The notes beneath the pieces are model-generated. The model worked only from the letters and a program-made list of their open reading frames with translations, did not search any database and was not told where the DNA came from. A program made the translations under genes and the position numbers. Positions 52,301 through 63,793 of a DNA stretch of 64,000 bases are shown one piece after another. Origin of the DNA: Odontesthes bonariensis. Its lineage: Eukaryota > Chordata > Actinopteri > Atheriniformes > Atherinopsidae. How positions within the stretch are numbered: the stretch's first letter is position 1; every line of letters starts with the position of its first letter. Where the stretch lies: the NCBI RefSeq assembly GCF_027942865.1, contig NC_134510.1, positions 37,565,663-37,629,662 of the forward strand, given 5' to 3'.

Positions 52301-55300
52301 TGACTTTTACCTGGAGAACGATTTTGTGATGCAAATGTATTACTCTGTTGAACGCATATTGTTTTGAGAAGCAAAACGCTTTATTTTTTAAACCCCAGCC
52401 AACTAGCCGGACTACCTTCATCAACACCAAAACGAGGCTGGAACTCTGCTCACAGGACGCAGCAGGGGGTAAGAAGATGTTCATAAATGATGTTGCTGAT
52501 ATGGGATGTCATACAGCTTCATGTCAAAAGAGGCGAACTATCCCTTTAAAGGAGAAGTTTGTTTTTTAAACCTTATTTCTGGCATAAAACACGTTCATCT
52601 ACTCACCGATAACAGTTTGGTGAAAGTCGGAGTCGTTCGGAAGATATTTAGATCACTGGAGAACGTTATATGGATCTAAATATCTTCCGAAGGACGCCGA
52701 CTTTCACCAAACTGTTATCGGTGAGTAGATGAACGTATTTTATGCCAGAAATAAGGTCCAGGTTTAAAAAAAGAAACAAAAAAAAAATCTGAACTTCTCC
52801 TTTAACTATTTAAACTAAACTACAAACTCTGGATGCTTCCATCGTCATGCTCTCCATGATCCTTCCCCTCAGTTCACATTGAATGATGGGAACGGGCCGG
52901 TGAAACAACCATAAGACCTTTGTAGGTATTCAGTTATTTTCTTTAAATAGAAATTAAAATAAAAGCCAACAAACATTCTCTAATCAACCCACCTGATGAT
53001 CTGAGTGGTAATAAAAATGTTTTAAATGTCAGCTGAAGCTCTGCAAACTGATCAACTTTGAGTTTTAAAGGCTTCCATTTAGTTTTCATATCAGTGGCGT
53101 GTGCTGCTTCGACCTTCCAGCAGATGTGAAGTAACATGCAGATTTTACCAGTGATTCAACCAATTAAAACAGTTCAGTTTTAGTTTGAAACGAAAAGCTG
53201 AAAACTGATGTTTTCTACCGTCGGTGAACTGAAACAAAGATGTTGAATCATTACGTTAAATTTTCCAAAAGTTGGAAATATTTTACATTTAGAAAATGTT
53301 AGTTAAAGACGAGACGCACTAATGTATGGCTGGTTAAACTCTGATAAAGTAATTCAAGGTCAAATTCTACCTGATCACTAAAAATGAGACTTTTCCACCA
53401 ACAGATTCCACTGACACGGTTCATCAGAAGGCTTCTAAAACTGATCCTCGTTCTGCACGACAGACTCAGATTTAAATTAGGTTGATAATAGCTCATCCCA
53501 TGCATGAGGAGCATAGAAGCAGAAATGTGGAGCTCTCAGTGCACCCAAAGAACTTTTCTTTATTAAAGTGTAGGGCTGTGTTCGAAACCGCCTACTACTC
53601 CCACCAACTTTAACTTTTTTTCCAGATGCATACTAGATTCTCTGAAATGTTGGGTATGCATCATGAGGTTACTACTCATACTCAAACTACCCAAGATGCA
53701 ACGTAACGTGACGTCGCCGATCGTCATTTCCTGTCAAAACGGCAGTTTCAAGCTAGCTACAACGAGGGTAGGTTCACTTCCTGTTTTCAAAACAAAAGCA
53801 CCAATTGTATCGTAATAGCTTTCCCTATGATAAAAGGCAACGGGTATTTTATTTTGTGAAAATAACCGGAAGTGCGTTGCTCACTGCAGCTAGCTTTAGT
53901 AGCGCCGAATTTGTGGGAACAAAATTGTAAACAGCCGGTATTTTGTCAGGTTTTCAACACGTTGGGGATCTAAACGACTACTTTCTCGCCTGAAAATGTT
54001 TCAAATGTTGCTAAAGTTTACAGAGTTTAGAGCTTAAGCAAAATCAGCTTCAGGCCGGCTGATTTCGGCTCGGGCAGGAGCGAAATGCATTGTCGGTAAA
54101 CGCTCTGCATACTGTCTGATCGATGAGTATGTAGTAGGTGGTTTCGAACACAGCCTAGTTGTATACATCCTGTATCGTAGTGCCTGGTGTCACATGACAG
54201 AGGGCTATAAATGGAAGCAGGTAATCATCTGCAATAAACAGCAACATCTGGCGTTTTAAGACCGGACGAGGATGCATACTGATAGATAACATCACTAATG
54301 TGGCGCCGAACATCACAGCTGCAAAGAAAATAAAGGTTTCTTTGACTGTTCGTGGGCATAGTTTGGATCCTCCTGGGTGGAGCCGTCACTTATCCGTTTG
54401 ATCCTCATGTTTAGGTGCTCCTAAATGCCTCATTTAAAAGCAAATCTGTCTGTTAGACAATGAAAAACTGATCAAATTAATACATCTTCTGGTATTTTTG
54501 AATTTCCCTTTGAGCTAAATTCAATTCAATTCATTTATATAGCGCCAAATACAACAAATGTCATCTCAAGGCACTTAAATGATAGTCTAATTCAAGCCAA
54601 TTGAAATTCAATTCATTGCCAGTGGAGATTAAACTTTCACCCAATGTAGCCATTTTTAAATCCAGGTTAAAAACATTTCTGTTCTCATGCGTCTATGCAT
54701 GAAATCTGCACAACATCTTTGAACTTATCTGGACTGTTTTTAAATTAATTTAAATTATTTTATTTGTTTCTCTTTATATTTTTTTATGTATTTTTAATGC
54801 TTCTTCCACTCCCTGCTGCAATGCTTTTATTTTATGTGAAGCACTTTGAATTGTTTTGGACATGAAATGTGCTACAAATAAATTTGATTGTAATCATAAT
54901 TATTTATAAAATGCTTCAATAAAGTTGCAATTTCATTGAAGCATTTTGGAGTAGCCGACAGGGCGAGAAAAAAAAGCTTGTCTGTTGAATGCATTTTCTC
55001 TAATTAACCTGTAAAGTACCTACAGCCATTATATAGCACAGCAAAGGGGAGTAAATGTATTTAACTATAACATGCGGTGGACAAACTGCAAACAAACTCC
55101 AACATAATGCTCCATCACATTCAGCACATCAAGGTAAACCCACCTGCTGGTTTGTGTTGAGAGCCAAACACGCGCAGGAGATGGAAAACTGCAACACAAA
55201 CACTAAGAAGAGGATCATCATGTACTGGACAGAGTTCAGGAAGTTTACAGAAGTTTACATCGTGGAGCAGCGCTGCTACACAGAAGCATGATCAGAGCAA

Positions 55301-56821
55301 GAAACGGCTGTGGACGAAGGATACAAAGAAGAGCAGGACCTGGTGGTGCTTCACAGCCCCGCAAAGCCCCACAAAGGCGACCAGCAACAGGAAGGCGCCC
55401 ACGCCAATGACCCCGGCCACCACCCCGAAGCTGGAGACCAGGCCGAACCATTTCCCCCAGGCTGCCACTCCGATCAGCAGCAGGCTCACCATCTGAGGAC
55501 AAACGGCGAGGCGTGAGTGGGAAAAGGTTTGCAAAAAAAAAAAAAAAAAAAAACAACATCCTGGGAGGTACAGAAATGGGATGAATGTGGCCTTAAAGTG
55601 CAGCCTGCGGGCAGTCGGCCTGCAGCTCAATCCAGGGACAGAATTACCAAGCAGGTCCAACATATTCAGGATCTCGTTTGAGCGTTTGGCTCAAATATGG
55701 AAGTTTTTCTGTCACCAGAGTTCGAATACGAATTTCTAATATTAAATTTTTTTTTACAGCATCAAAATCAGACTTTGAATTTTGAAAAACCAACAGTGTA
55801 AAAAAATTATTTTTACTAAAAACAAAATTCAGTGGAAAAAGAACCAGACTCAACATCAGGGTAAACAGGGAGAAGCAACAACACAGCAGGCAGTGATACG
55901 AAGGGAGAGAAAATAGATCCAAGCAATTGTGAGGTCTGACTTTTTCCTGGAGAACCATTTTGTGATGCAAATGTATTACTCTGTTGAACGCATATTGTTT
56001 TGAGAAGCAAAACGCTTTATTTTTTAAACCCCAGCCAACTAGCCGGATGTCATACAGCTTCATGTCAAAAGAGGCGAACTGTCCCTTTAAAGAACTCCTG
56101 ACTGCTTCTGCAGGATGTGACGGCTAAATATTACAGTTATGGTGATCAAACAAACTCACATTACAGTACAGTTCAACACCAGGCATGAGCTGGTCTGAAA
56201 CCTTCATAACCATGGCAACACTTTGCACCATCAGAGCTTCCGCGTGCTGACCTGATGACGGAACCAAAGGAAAAACTGCACTGAGTCCGTTTGGTGCATT
56301 TATTGGGCTCAAAGTCCGCTTAAGAGCAACTAAAGCAGGTGGAAGATGAGCCGGAGGATGAAGGCAGGGGGAGGTCCTGGCAGGGGGAGGTCCTGGGAAC
56401 AGGAAGTGCTGACAGCCGACCAGGAAACCGCCGCGCGCACAGGAGAGCATCCGCGACTTGTTGATGACGAACTCGGAAAATTTATGATCTGATAATTCCG
56501 CCTCCACGTCAACATGTCACCTTTGTTCATCAGATGACTTCATGCACTTCTAATAAACATTTAAACGCAGTTATCTCAGAACAGAACGCGCAGCAGCGGA
56601 GGGAACACTTTGCAATCATTAACCGAGTAATCACCGACACCTGCCAGCCTGCCGCACAACACATTTTAATCTGTAAAAAATAACCCAAAACAGACCCAAT
56701 GAGTCGCGTTTACACTCACACCGCCGGGAAAAAAAGACGCCAGCAAAGTCTTACTCACAACATAAAGGATATTGAGCGCAGAGAGCGCGTTCTTGGTGCA
56801 AACGAAGCCCCCGCAAACCAT
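49312..56821 (-). CDS. tspan13: Tetraspanin-13, complete
   Basis: Six exons, all phase 0: 56759-56821, 55325-55492, 55144-55224, 50237-50350, 49484-49597, 49312-49386; 204 residues, the length known for TSPAN13. The start [17 protein letters not shown] is the family signature. TM1 spans the exon 1/2 border ([10 protein letters not shown]), TM2 is [18 protein letters not shown] and is followed by [13 protein letters not shown]3 spans exons 2/3, TM4 is in exons 5/6 (FFSFTEILGVWL). The large loop has the CCG motif (128-130) and cysteines at 140, 144, 151 and 154, plus sequons NKS and [11 protein letters not shown] favours TSPAN13 over TSPAN31. Cysteines 3 and 8 are potential palmitoylation sites. 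It would organise membrane microdomains. All splice sites are canonical. Teleosts have a and b copies; which one is not resolved. Confidence 0.95.
49662..50212. mobile_element. MITE (GGCTGTGTTTGAAAC ends) in tspan13 intron
   Basis: Inverted ends GGCTGTGTTTGAAACTGCC and GGCGGTTTCAAACACAG; about 550 bases, aligning over its length with the copy at 53572-54157. It fills most of the intron between exons 4 and 5, its right end only about 24 bases from the exon 4 donor site. Non-coding. Confidence 0.85.
50597..51009. mobile_element. Tc1/mariner-like MITE, CACTGGAAAAAA ends
   Basis: CACTGGAAAAAATGCC at the left and TTTTTTCCAGTG at the right, flanked by TA on both sides. About 410 bases; two more copies lie at 59199-59619 and 59968-60373. 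It is in the tspan13 intron between exons 3 and 4, after a long A run (50443-50469). Confidence 0.8.
51230..51933 (+). mobile_element. PIF/Harbinger element with MYB-like ORF remnant
   Basis: Ends AGCCCCTTTCACACTG and CAGTGTGAAAGGGGCT are perfect inverted repeats. A plus-strand ORF at 51509-51667 starts [20 protein letters not shown], matching the MYB/SANT-like protein that accompanies Harbinger transposases; it is cut short after about 53 codons. Subterminal sequence is rich in cgacccgcgtcgg. Intronic in tspan13. Confidence 0.75.
52240..52553. repeat. Dispersed repeat B
   Basis: ggcagtgatacgaagggagagaaaatag through tcatgtcaaaagaggcgaac; repeated (shorter) at 55885-56095 and in part at 58585-58660 and 3540-3610. 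Non-coding. Confidence 0.65.
52548..52804. mobile_element. Snap-back hairpin MITE
   Basis: TTAAAGGAGAAGTTTGTTTT at the left folds onto ...GAACTTCTCCTTTAA at the right. The inner arms (ctactcaccgataacagtttggtgaaagtcgg and its complement) are almost perfect, separated by a short centre near 52665-52675. Relatives occur in intron 1 of both lectin copies. Confidence 0.85.
53572..54157. mobile_element. MITE (GGCTGTGTTCGAAAC ends), second copy in tspan13
   Basis: Ends GGCTGTGTTCGAAACCGCC and GGTTTCGAACACAGCC with TAG on both flanks, a 3-base duplication fitting PIF/Harbinger. About 585 bases, aligning with 49662-50212. Confidence 0.85.
54520..54900 (+). mobile_element. L2-type 3' end repeat
   Basis: aattcaattcaattcatttatatagcgcc at the left and, further on, gtgaagcactttgaattg...gtgctacaaataaatttgattg: two L2-associated 3' UTR/tail sequences of common fish type, probably two fragments in opposite orientation. 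Confidence 0.5.
55885..56095. repeat. Dispersed repeat B, second copy
   Basis: Matches 52240-52553 with an internal deletion between agccggatgtcatacagc and the upstream words. Lies in tspan13 intron 1. Confidence 0.6.
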
Positions 56822-57180
56822 GGCTGCCGTGTGCACTGTCCCCCCAGAGGCCGGGTGATGTCCGCGGTGCTGCGGCTGTAGGGCGACGCTGGGCCGGTCA
56901 CTGTCCTCCGCTTCTGTGGCTGCTTCACCCGCCGCTCTGCAGGTGAACACTGGACTGCGTCACCTGCACTGAGGCTGCGCGCGTCTGTCAGCTGACCCCG
57001 CTGCGTGTGGCTCAGCCCACTGAGAGAAGCTGAGAAACCTGGTAAAGTGATGGGAAACTTCAATGCTGCGTCACACCAGGTGGAAACAGTTTCGATGCCA
57101 ACTCGGTAACCTCCCGTGTGCGTGTGCACGTGCACCGTGATAGTGAGTCGCGCACAGCAGCAGAGCGCGCGCCCTTTTAT
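56822..57180 (-). promoter_or_regulatory. CpG-rich promoter region of tspan13
   Basis: The sequence upstream of the tspan13 start codon is clearly richer in CG dinucleotides (ggctgcgcgcgtctg, gagtcgcgcacagcagcagagcgcgcgcc) than the AT-rich surroundings, as expected for a CpG-island promoter. Transcription start not located. Confidence 0.5.
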
Positions 57181-57579
57181 CACGGACACACCTGTCCTCA
57201 GTGTGTTAATTGTGAAAGATCTGCAGCTCCCTCTCGCGCCCACATGTTCCACACAACTCAAGGAAATCTGGGATTTGTTTCCAAACGCCACTGATTAACT
57301 GACCAAGAGATCATTTAAAGAGAAATGTCTGTAAGCTATTTTTATGAGCTCTGGATAGAGGGATGTTTGAGCATGCTTGTAACATCCGGTATTTATGTTA
57401 AGAGCTTTTATTTTTGTACACAAGACAGGAAATGGTTCCAGTGTTAACCTGTGGCTCAACTCATGAGCCACACTACATGTGGTTCTTTTATATACTGTAC
57501 CTCAATATAATCAGAAGAAGCCCCTCGGTTACATGTCTATTCATGTTGTCTCCAGCTGGCAGCTGTATCTTTTTATCAA

Positions 57580-58480
57580 TGCGAACTTAATCTAATTAAT
57601 CGCATGATTTCCCTGATTAATCGCGATTAATCGCATTTGTACGCAGAATCCAAAACTGAATCCAAAAGTAGTGTATAGCTTTTAGCATTTAGCTTTATTT
57701 TAAATGTGCTGCCATATGAATGAAAGTGCCATAACATTTGTTGTGCAAACACACTTTTAACATCAGCATCTTTCTGTAGTTTTTATGTAGAAGCCTCGCT
57801 CCACTGTCTGTTTCCTTGAATGACTTGCTGCTATCAGTTGTGTGTTTTGCCTTTAAGTGATATTTTAGACTGGAACTACTACGCTGAGAAGACAATTCAA
57901 CTTGGCAGTGTTTACAGATGACTTTGGTTCTGTCGACTCCGCCGTCTGGAAGAACTTTAAAATGAAAATGGCCGAGTAAAAGTTCCGTACCCTTCTCCAT
58001 GTTTGGTGGATCCGCCGATTACTTTCTTTTCCTGTTCCACAGCAGACAGCAGCAGACTTTTACAAAATAAAAGCCTGTGAGTAACAGACTTTTACAAAAT
58101 AAAAGCCGGTGAGCAACAGACTTTTACAGAATAAAAGCCTGTGAGTAACAGACTTTTACAATAATAAAACAGGGGTGGTTTGTGGCGTAGTGGGTTGAGC
58201 AGGCGCCCCATGTACAGAGGCTACAGTCCTCGCTGCAGCCGGCCCCGGTTCGGGTCCCGTATCGGACGGCCCTGTGCTGCGTGTTGTTCCCCCTCTCTCT
58301 GCCCCCTGCTTCCTGTCTCTCTGAACTTTCCTATCCATTAAAGGCACAAAAGCTCCCGTCCAATTTTTTTTTAATAAATTTTTTTATAATAAAAAAAAAG
58401 ATCAATAAAACCTGCGTTAATGTGCGATAAAAAATTTTTTATCGGCCTTAAATAATTAATGAATTAACTCGCCCAGCCCT
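57580..58480 (-). mobile_element. BED-finger hAT element, truncated
   Basis: The right end ...aattaactcgcccagccct matches the terminus at 62201; the left end carries the cgattaatcgc repeats but lacks the terminal part. A minus ORF (start 58000) encodes MEKGTELLLGHFHFK and then a BED finger, CKHCQVELSS... with LKYHLKAKH, running to about 57780. The transposase core is absent. A SINE (58175-58365) is inserted in it. Confidence 0.75.
58175..58365 (+). mobile_element. tRNA-derived SINE
   Basis: tRNA-like head with box A gtggcgtagtgggttgagc and box B GGTTCGGGTCC, a CT-rich body (ccccctctctctgccccc) and a 3' end cctatccattaaaggcacaaaagc. Common fish SINE architecture; not a functional tRNA. Confidence 0.75.
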
Positions 58481-58489
58481 AATCCTAAC

Positions 58490-59195
58490 ATATGAACCGT
58501 TGTAGTTTCTTATAAAATCTTACTTTCTAAGCCAACAGACCTACAATTTCTGAGCCACATGCCTCAAAATAACAGGAATACCACCAGCTTAATAAATGAT
58601 GTTGCTAATATGGGATGTCATACAGCTTCTGGTCAAAAGAGGCGAACTATCCCTTTAATAAAGAACTCCTGATTAAATATTACAGTTATGGTCGAGAAAC
58701 GGGAAAAATATTGATATGGAATATAATGTTGTTGCTTCTTGATGCCTCTGAGCCACATGGTGTGTTTATCATTTATGGAGAAATTTACAGGAAATGTATG
58801 CAAACGTGTTCTTTTTCCTGCACAAAAACAAAACAAATGGCCAAAGTTTCATGGTGGACCTGCAGTGGAACAGTATTTATATATACAGTATTACCTGTTA
58901 CCTGTATTTGTGTGTGTCACCTTAAGAACTCCATCTGTAACCTTGAACTGGCAGAGAGAAACTTGAATATGATCCAGTCGTCTACAGGTGTACGCCTGCA
59001 CTGCTTCCGTGTGGATGCATGACCTAATTTTAAGGTTGCTGTCGGGTGCCAAGTTTGCCAGCTTGGAGCCGCAGGAAGCTGTATTCATGGCCAAGTGTGA
59101 GAAGAAGAGCCAACCAGCGAGTCCCACTGAAGGCTCAGTCACATTGACTCTCTTTTGCACGGATAAAAAGTCTGGAGGGAAAGAAAAAAGCTGCT
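58490..59195. other. No gene seen between mobile elements
   Basis: A 135-codon ORF (58615-59022) overlaps a repeat B fragment at its start and shows no motif; not supported as a gene. Confidence 0.5.
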
Positions 59196-59198
59196 CTA

Positions 59199-59619
59199 CA
59201 CTGGAAAAAAATCAAAGTCTTACCAAGTATATTTGTCTCATTTCTAGTCAAAATATCTCATTACACTTAATATAAGACACAACTGCCTAACAAGTACCAT
59301 TTCAGCCAGATATAGGGACTTGTTTGAAGACAATACATCTGGAATATCTTGTTAAATGAAAAAGTCTTGAAAACAAATAGTTTTGAGTCACATATCATAT
59401 GAAACAAGCTTTTTTAATATATATTTGAAGAGGTTTTTAAGCTAATTTCAAGATCACTTTTATCTCAGAAGTCCTAAATATCACATTTTATTTCAAGAAA
59501 TCTTGACAAGCCGATTTTCACTAGTTCCATTGGCAGATTTTTTTTGCTTATTTCAAGCAAAAAACGTCTTTTATTTGTTGTTTTTCTTACTTATTTTTGG
59601 AGGGGCATTTTTTCTAGCG
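59199..59619. mobile_element. CACTGGAAAAAA MITE, copy 2
   Basis: Inverted in orientation relative to 50597-51009: begins CACTGGAAAAAAATC and ends ggaggggcattttttctagcg, with TA on both sides. Aligns throughout with the other copies. Confidence 0.75.
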
Positions 59620-59967
59620 TAAAGGGAAGAAGAAGCAGAGGAAAAACTCCAAACACCACAGTGAGTCTACAGAAGATGAGTTGAGCAATGACAAACAGTT
59701 CAGCCAATCAGACCATGAGCAGCTGTTACCATCATGACAGAAAGAGACACAGAAAATGCCCATAAATGGCAATTTGTTCATAAATACCATAGAAAAATTC
59801 ATCGACACCCTCATTTTCAATGATTTTGAAACAATCACGAGAGTCCTCAAGGTATAAAAAAACATTTTATTTTGTTGGTTACATCATAGGTGTAACATAT
59901 CCCCTGCATTAGGCAACTGTTGGACAGATGGCTGCACATTTGACTCTGGAATACTTTGATATACAGA

Positions 59968-60373
59968 CACTGGAAAAAATCTAAATCTTACCAAGTATAT
60001 TTTTCTCATTGAGTATCTCATTACACTTAATATAAGACACAACTGCCTAACAAGTTCTATTTCAGCCAGATATAGGGACTTGTTTGAAGACAATACATCT
60101 GGAATATCTTGTTAAATAAAAAAGTCTTGAAAACATCTTGTTTTGAGTCATATTTCACATGAAACAAGCTTTTTTTGACATTTGAAGTGGTTTTTAAGCT
60201 AATTTCAAGATCACTTTTAACTCAAAAGTCCTAAATATCACATCTTATTTCAAGAGATCTTGACAAGCTGATCTTCACTAGTTCATTTGACAGATTTTTT
60301 GCTTATTTCAAGCAAAAACGTCTTTTATTTGTTTTTTTTTTTACTTATTTTTGGAGGGGCATTTTTTCCAGTG
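59968..60373. mobile_element. CACTGGAAAAAA MITE, copy 3
   Basis: Same orientation as copy 2 and only about 350 bases from it; begins CACTGGAAAAAATC, ends TTTTTTCCAGTG. Flanked by GA rather than TA. Confidence 0.75.
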
Positions 60374-60635
60374 GATGAGTTCATGCTGGACTCAAACCAT
60401 AGCTACATGCAAGCTTACATAAAAATATAAATAGCACTAAAAGAGCAGTAAAAAGGCAACAAGATGCACAAGATCTAACAATTCTTCCCATTTTACCGTA
60501 GACGTAACACTGCATTTATACCCCAAACCTGAAAGTAAGCTGCCCGTTGTGCACAGAAATGACAGAGATGGAGAAAACCACGAAGGAAAGAAGTTCATGT
60601 TTGTCTCAACAGATGTCACAAATATACATTTTATG

Positions 60636-60641
60636 TTTATT
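60636..60641 (-). promoter_or_regulatory. Candidate polyadenylation signal of the fourth lectin gene
   Basis: AATAAA on the minus strand about 72 bases after the stop codon at 60713. Confidence 0.45.
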
Positions 60642-60712
60642 CAAACTAGATAACGGAGAGACATTTAGTCATGCATGCAACAGGAAGCGGGAGAATATAA
60701 ATATGATATTGA

Positions 60713-62018
60713 TTACAAGGACCTTATGAAGACCTTATCATGCTCACAGATGAATCTGTTCTTAAACTCATTATCTGTTGTGTCCCAGCTCTCAGTTAGG
60801 TTCCTGTTAGGGATCATCAGTGCAAATGGACCTGATCCACCAAATGGCTGATTCATCCAGTACCTTCAAATACAAAACATGAAGAACTTGTGAAAAAAAG
60901 AAAAAGGGATACCTATGTGGACTCAGATTGGGAGTCTTTAACAGAAGAAAGTACAGTTTTATTTTCCATAAAGTCTCTCTTACCCAAGAGTGTCAGCACG
61001 TCCATCAACCCAGACCCAGTTGTCGCCCTGTTGATTTGTTTGGTTACGTAACCCTATGTGGTATCCATGATTTTCGTCATAATAACTCTCGATGTGTTCA
61101 CTGATGAATTCCTGTAAATTGAAATGGTGATTATCATAAACATTCACACTTTCACACTTCCAGACACAGAATACAATCCTATCATTTAAAAATAAATGAG
61201 CCATTTAGACAGATTATGTTGTGATGTTGGCACGTTATCAGAGCTCACCTGCTCCTGAAGATTATCAATAACAACCAGATCTGAATTAATATCTATGCAG
61301 TGTTTTCGGCTGCCTTCCCACGTCTTCAAATGATCGTCCTTATAGAACAGGTAGCACTTTTCCTGGTGCAGAATCCAGCCTTTTTGACACGGCTGACACT
61401 CTGTTTTCATGAAATAAGCAGAGGAATGGAACATTTAAATCAGGAAGGAACAGCCCCATATTGTTAAATTAGAAAGTTGAACTTTCCAAACCACCTCGTG
61501 TCACGCTCATTTATGTTTAGCAACAACGAGACAGTTCGGTAGTTGTTTAACTTCCAGACCCCCCCCCCCATGTGCACAAATGTCGCAAGATCTGCTTTTA
61601 CTGTAATATGCAGTTTACATTTACATTTTATATTCCTCTTTGGGATTTCTTCATGATCAGAACGAAACCAACTTGTGGTACCTTCAGATTATGTGTTACA
61701 CAGAGGGCCTTTTGAGTGGGATTTAAAACTATTTATGTTTAATCCTTTTCCTTACCGACATACACAAAAGAATTACCACTGTGTAAATAATCTCCAGGTA
61801 CTTTTTGAAAAATGATTTCTCTTGAGAGATGATTTTAAAGTTAAATTGCATCGTCAACCTAGTGAAGAACTCACTTTTGTCGGGGCAGAAGTCCTTGACT
61901 GGGAAGTTGTCGAATTTCAGGATGACTCCCAGCGTCCTGTTGTGATCATCTCTTTCTCTGCTCAGCTCCTCAGTGATGTTCCTGAGGTGTGCTTCCTGTT
62001 GATTCATCATCACGCTGA
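60713..62018 (-). CDS. C-type-lectin-like receptor, 3' exons of a fourth module
   Basis: Four exons with canonical borders: neck 61875-62018, lectin domain 61249-61400, 60984-61111 and 60713-60863 (575 bases, completing a frame when one base comes from the upstream exon, as in copy 2). The neck is short: MMNQQEAHLRNITEELSRE, no 14-residue repeats, two sequons (NIT, NRT). The domain has CQPCQKGW, EKCYLF, KHCID, YHIGLRNQ, WVWVDGRAD, GGSGPFAL, TESWD and FICEHD, ending RSL-stop. Like copy 2 it lacks the second and third canonical cysteines and the EPN/WND Ca motifs. TM and cytoplasmic exons must lie right of the window; none was found in 62019-64000. A minus-strand AATAAA at 60636-60641 is a plausible polyadenylation signal. 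Confidence 0.88.
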
Positions 62019-62200
62019 CTATGAAAGAGAGGACACCAGTCTCCAGTCAGTCCTCATCCTTATGGTTTTACTAGAGAAGTATTATGTTCAAATCTACACC
62101 CACTCTTAAGTTTTCCGGCCAACTTTAGGACAAATGTCATTCAGAATTCAGAATTCATACATAAACTCACATGACTGGTACAAAATTTGATATATTATCT

Positions 62201-63793
62201 AGGGCTGGGCGAGTTAACTCGTTATTATCGCGTTAACTTGTTAATTATTTAAGGCCGAAAAATATTTTATCGCGCATTAACGCAGATTTTATTATTGTAA
62301 AAGTCTGTTGCTGTCTGCTGCGGAACCGGAAAAGAAAGACCGTTACAGGTGCTCCTCGGTCTTTGTTGTTTAGCGCACGGAGCTAACCGGCGCTACTTCC
62401 TGTTTTACTTGTTTCAACATAAAAGTACGTATTTCAAAATAAATTTGAAAAAAAACTCCTGCATTTACTAGCCTGGCTGACGCGTCCACATCTGGATGAG
62501 ATGGTGGTCTGGGAACTAGGTGTGCATTTTCTCGTATTTGAGGCGTGGTTTACGAATGCCTAGAGCCGTTTATTGGGCGCTACGAATGTCTATCAAATGA
62601 CGTCAGGTTCTTCCCATGCTGCTTTGCGCGCGATTCATAGCCAATTGTATCACTTATACCAGATGACGACAGAAATTCGACGAGGAAGAAGAAAAAAAGT
62701 AAAATAAAAGTAAACTTGCGCTCTAAGCTACTTAAATTGACAACAAAGTAGGCCTATATGCTATATTCTACATGAATTTTTATGTTGTAGAGTTGTGAAT
62801 TTATTTTAATAATGGAGAAATTGAGCAGCCTTGCTTTGTTGTCTACAGTAGCAGATCAACCCTCATCTTACTTTGAAGCTCCCAGAAGTGACGTCGACGC
62901 AGCTTTAGCAGCAGAAAAGCTATCAGGCTTGTGTTGATAATAATAAACTCCTGGACTATGTACAAACTTCCAAATGCATCGTTTTGTGAGTACAGACCAT
63001 ATTTGTACTACTGTAGAAGTTTGGTGTCATGGCATGTGATTTTAGTGTGGTAATTTTGGAGATACTGCCAGGGTCCGTTAGCGCTTGTACTAAGCTATTC
63101 GGGATAACTCAGTAACTCAGCTGATGTTCAGCCAAGATCGGAAAAACTGCGGGTGGGCTACTTGGCTGGATGTCACGGTTTAAATGACCCTAGGGTGAAT
63201 CTACTCCGAAACACTTTGTAAGGCTGCATCGAACGCTAACATTGTGTCCGCTGTCATGTTGGATTAACACTCTACAAGCTTCGGTGTAGCGCATAGACGT
63301 CGTCATCGTCTTGCTGCCCCCCCCCCCGTTCTGTGATTGGTTCCCAAACTCTGGCAAAAATAAGGGCGGTGGTTTCCAGGCTGACTTTGCAGTGAGAATG
63401 AAATCGAGCGCAGAGCAGCATGGGAATTCCCAGGCTATGCATTTACAGCCAAGTTGAATTGTCTTCTCAGCGTAGTAGTTCCAGTCTAAAATATCACTTA
63501 AAGGCAAAACACACAACTGATAGCAGCAAGTCATTCAAGGAAACAGACAGTGGAGCGAGGCTTCTACATAAAAACTACAGAAAGATGCTGATGTTAAAAG
63601 TGTGTTTGCACAACTAATGTTATGGCACTTTCATTCATATGGCAGCACATTTAAAATAAAGCTAAATGCTAAAAGCTATACACTACTTTTGGATTCATTT
63701 TTGGATTTTGCGTACAAATGTGATTAATCGTGATTAATCAGGGAAATCATGTGATTAATTAGATTAAACATTTTAATTGTTGCCCAGCCCTAA
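62201..63793 (+). mobile_element. hAT element with 8-bp target duplication and BED-finger remnant
   Basis: Terminus AGGGCTGGGC and matching right terminus GCCCAGCCCT; flanked by TATTATCT at 62193-62200 and 63794-63801. The interior carries a broken BED-finger exon (63445-63617 plus strand: QVELSSQRSSSSLKYH, then LKAKHTTDSSKSF) nearly identical to the ORF at 57695-58000, next to about 1 kb of unrelated sequence. It lies upstream of the fourth lectin gene's neck exon, in its intron. Confidence 0.85.

Noticed and set aside
55292..55663. 123-codon minus ORF as a single exon
   Set aside because: Only 55325-55492 is tspan13 exon 2; the rest is intron on both sides of canonical splice sites.
56755..57291. 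178-codon minus ORF covering the tspan13 start
   Set aside because: Different frame from the tetraspanin start codon, in CpG-rich sequence where long chance ORFs are common.
58615..59022. 135-codon plus ORF
   Set aside because: Begins inside dispersed repeat B and has no recognisable domain.
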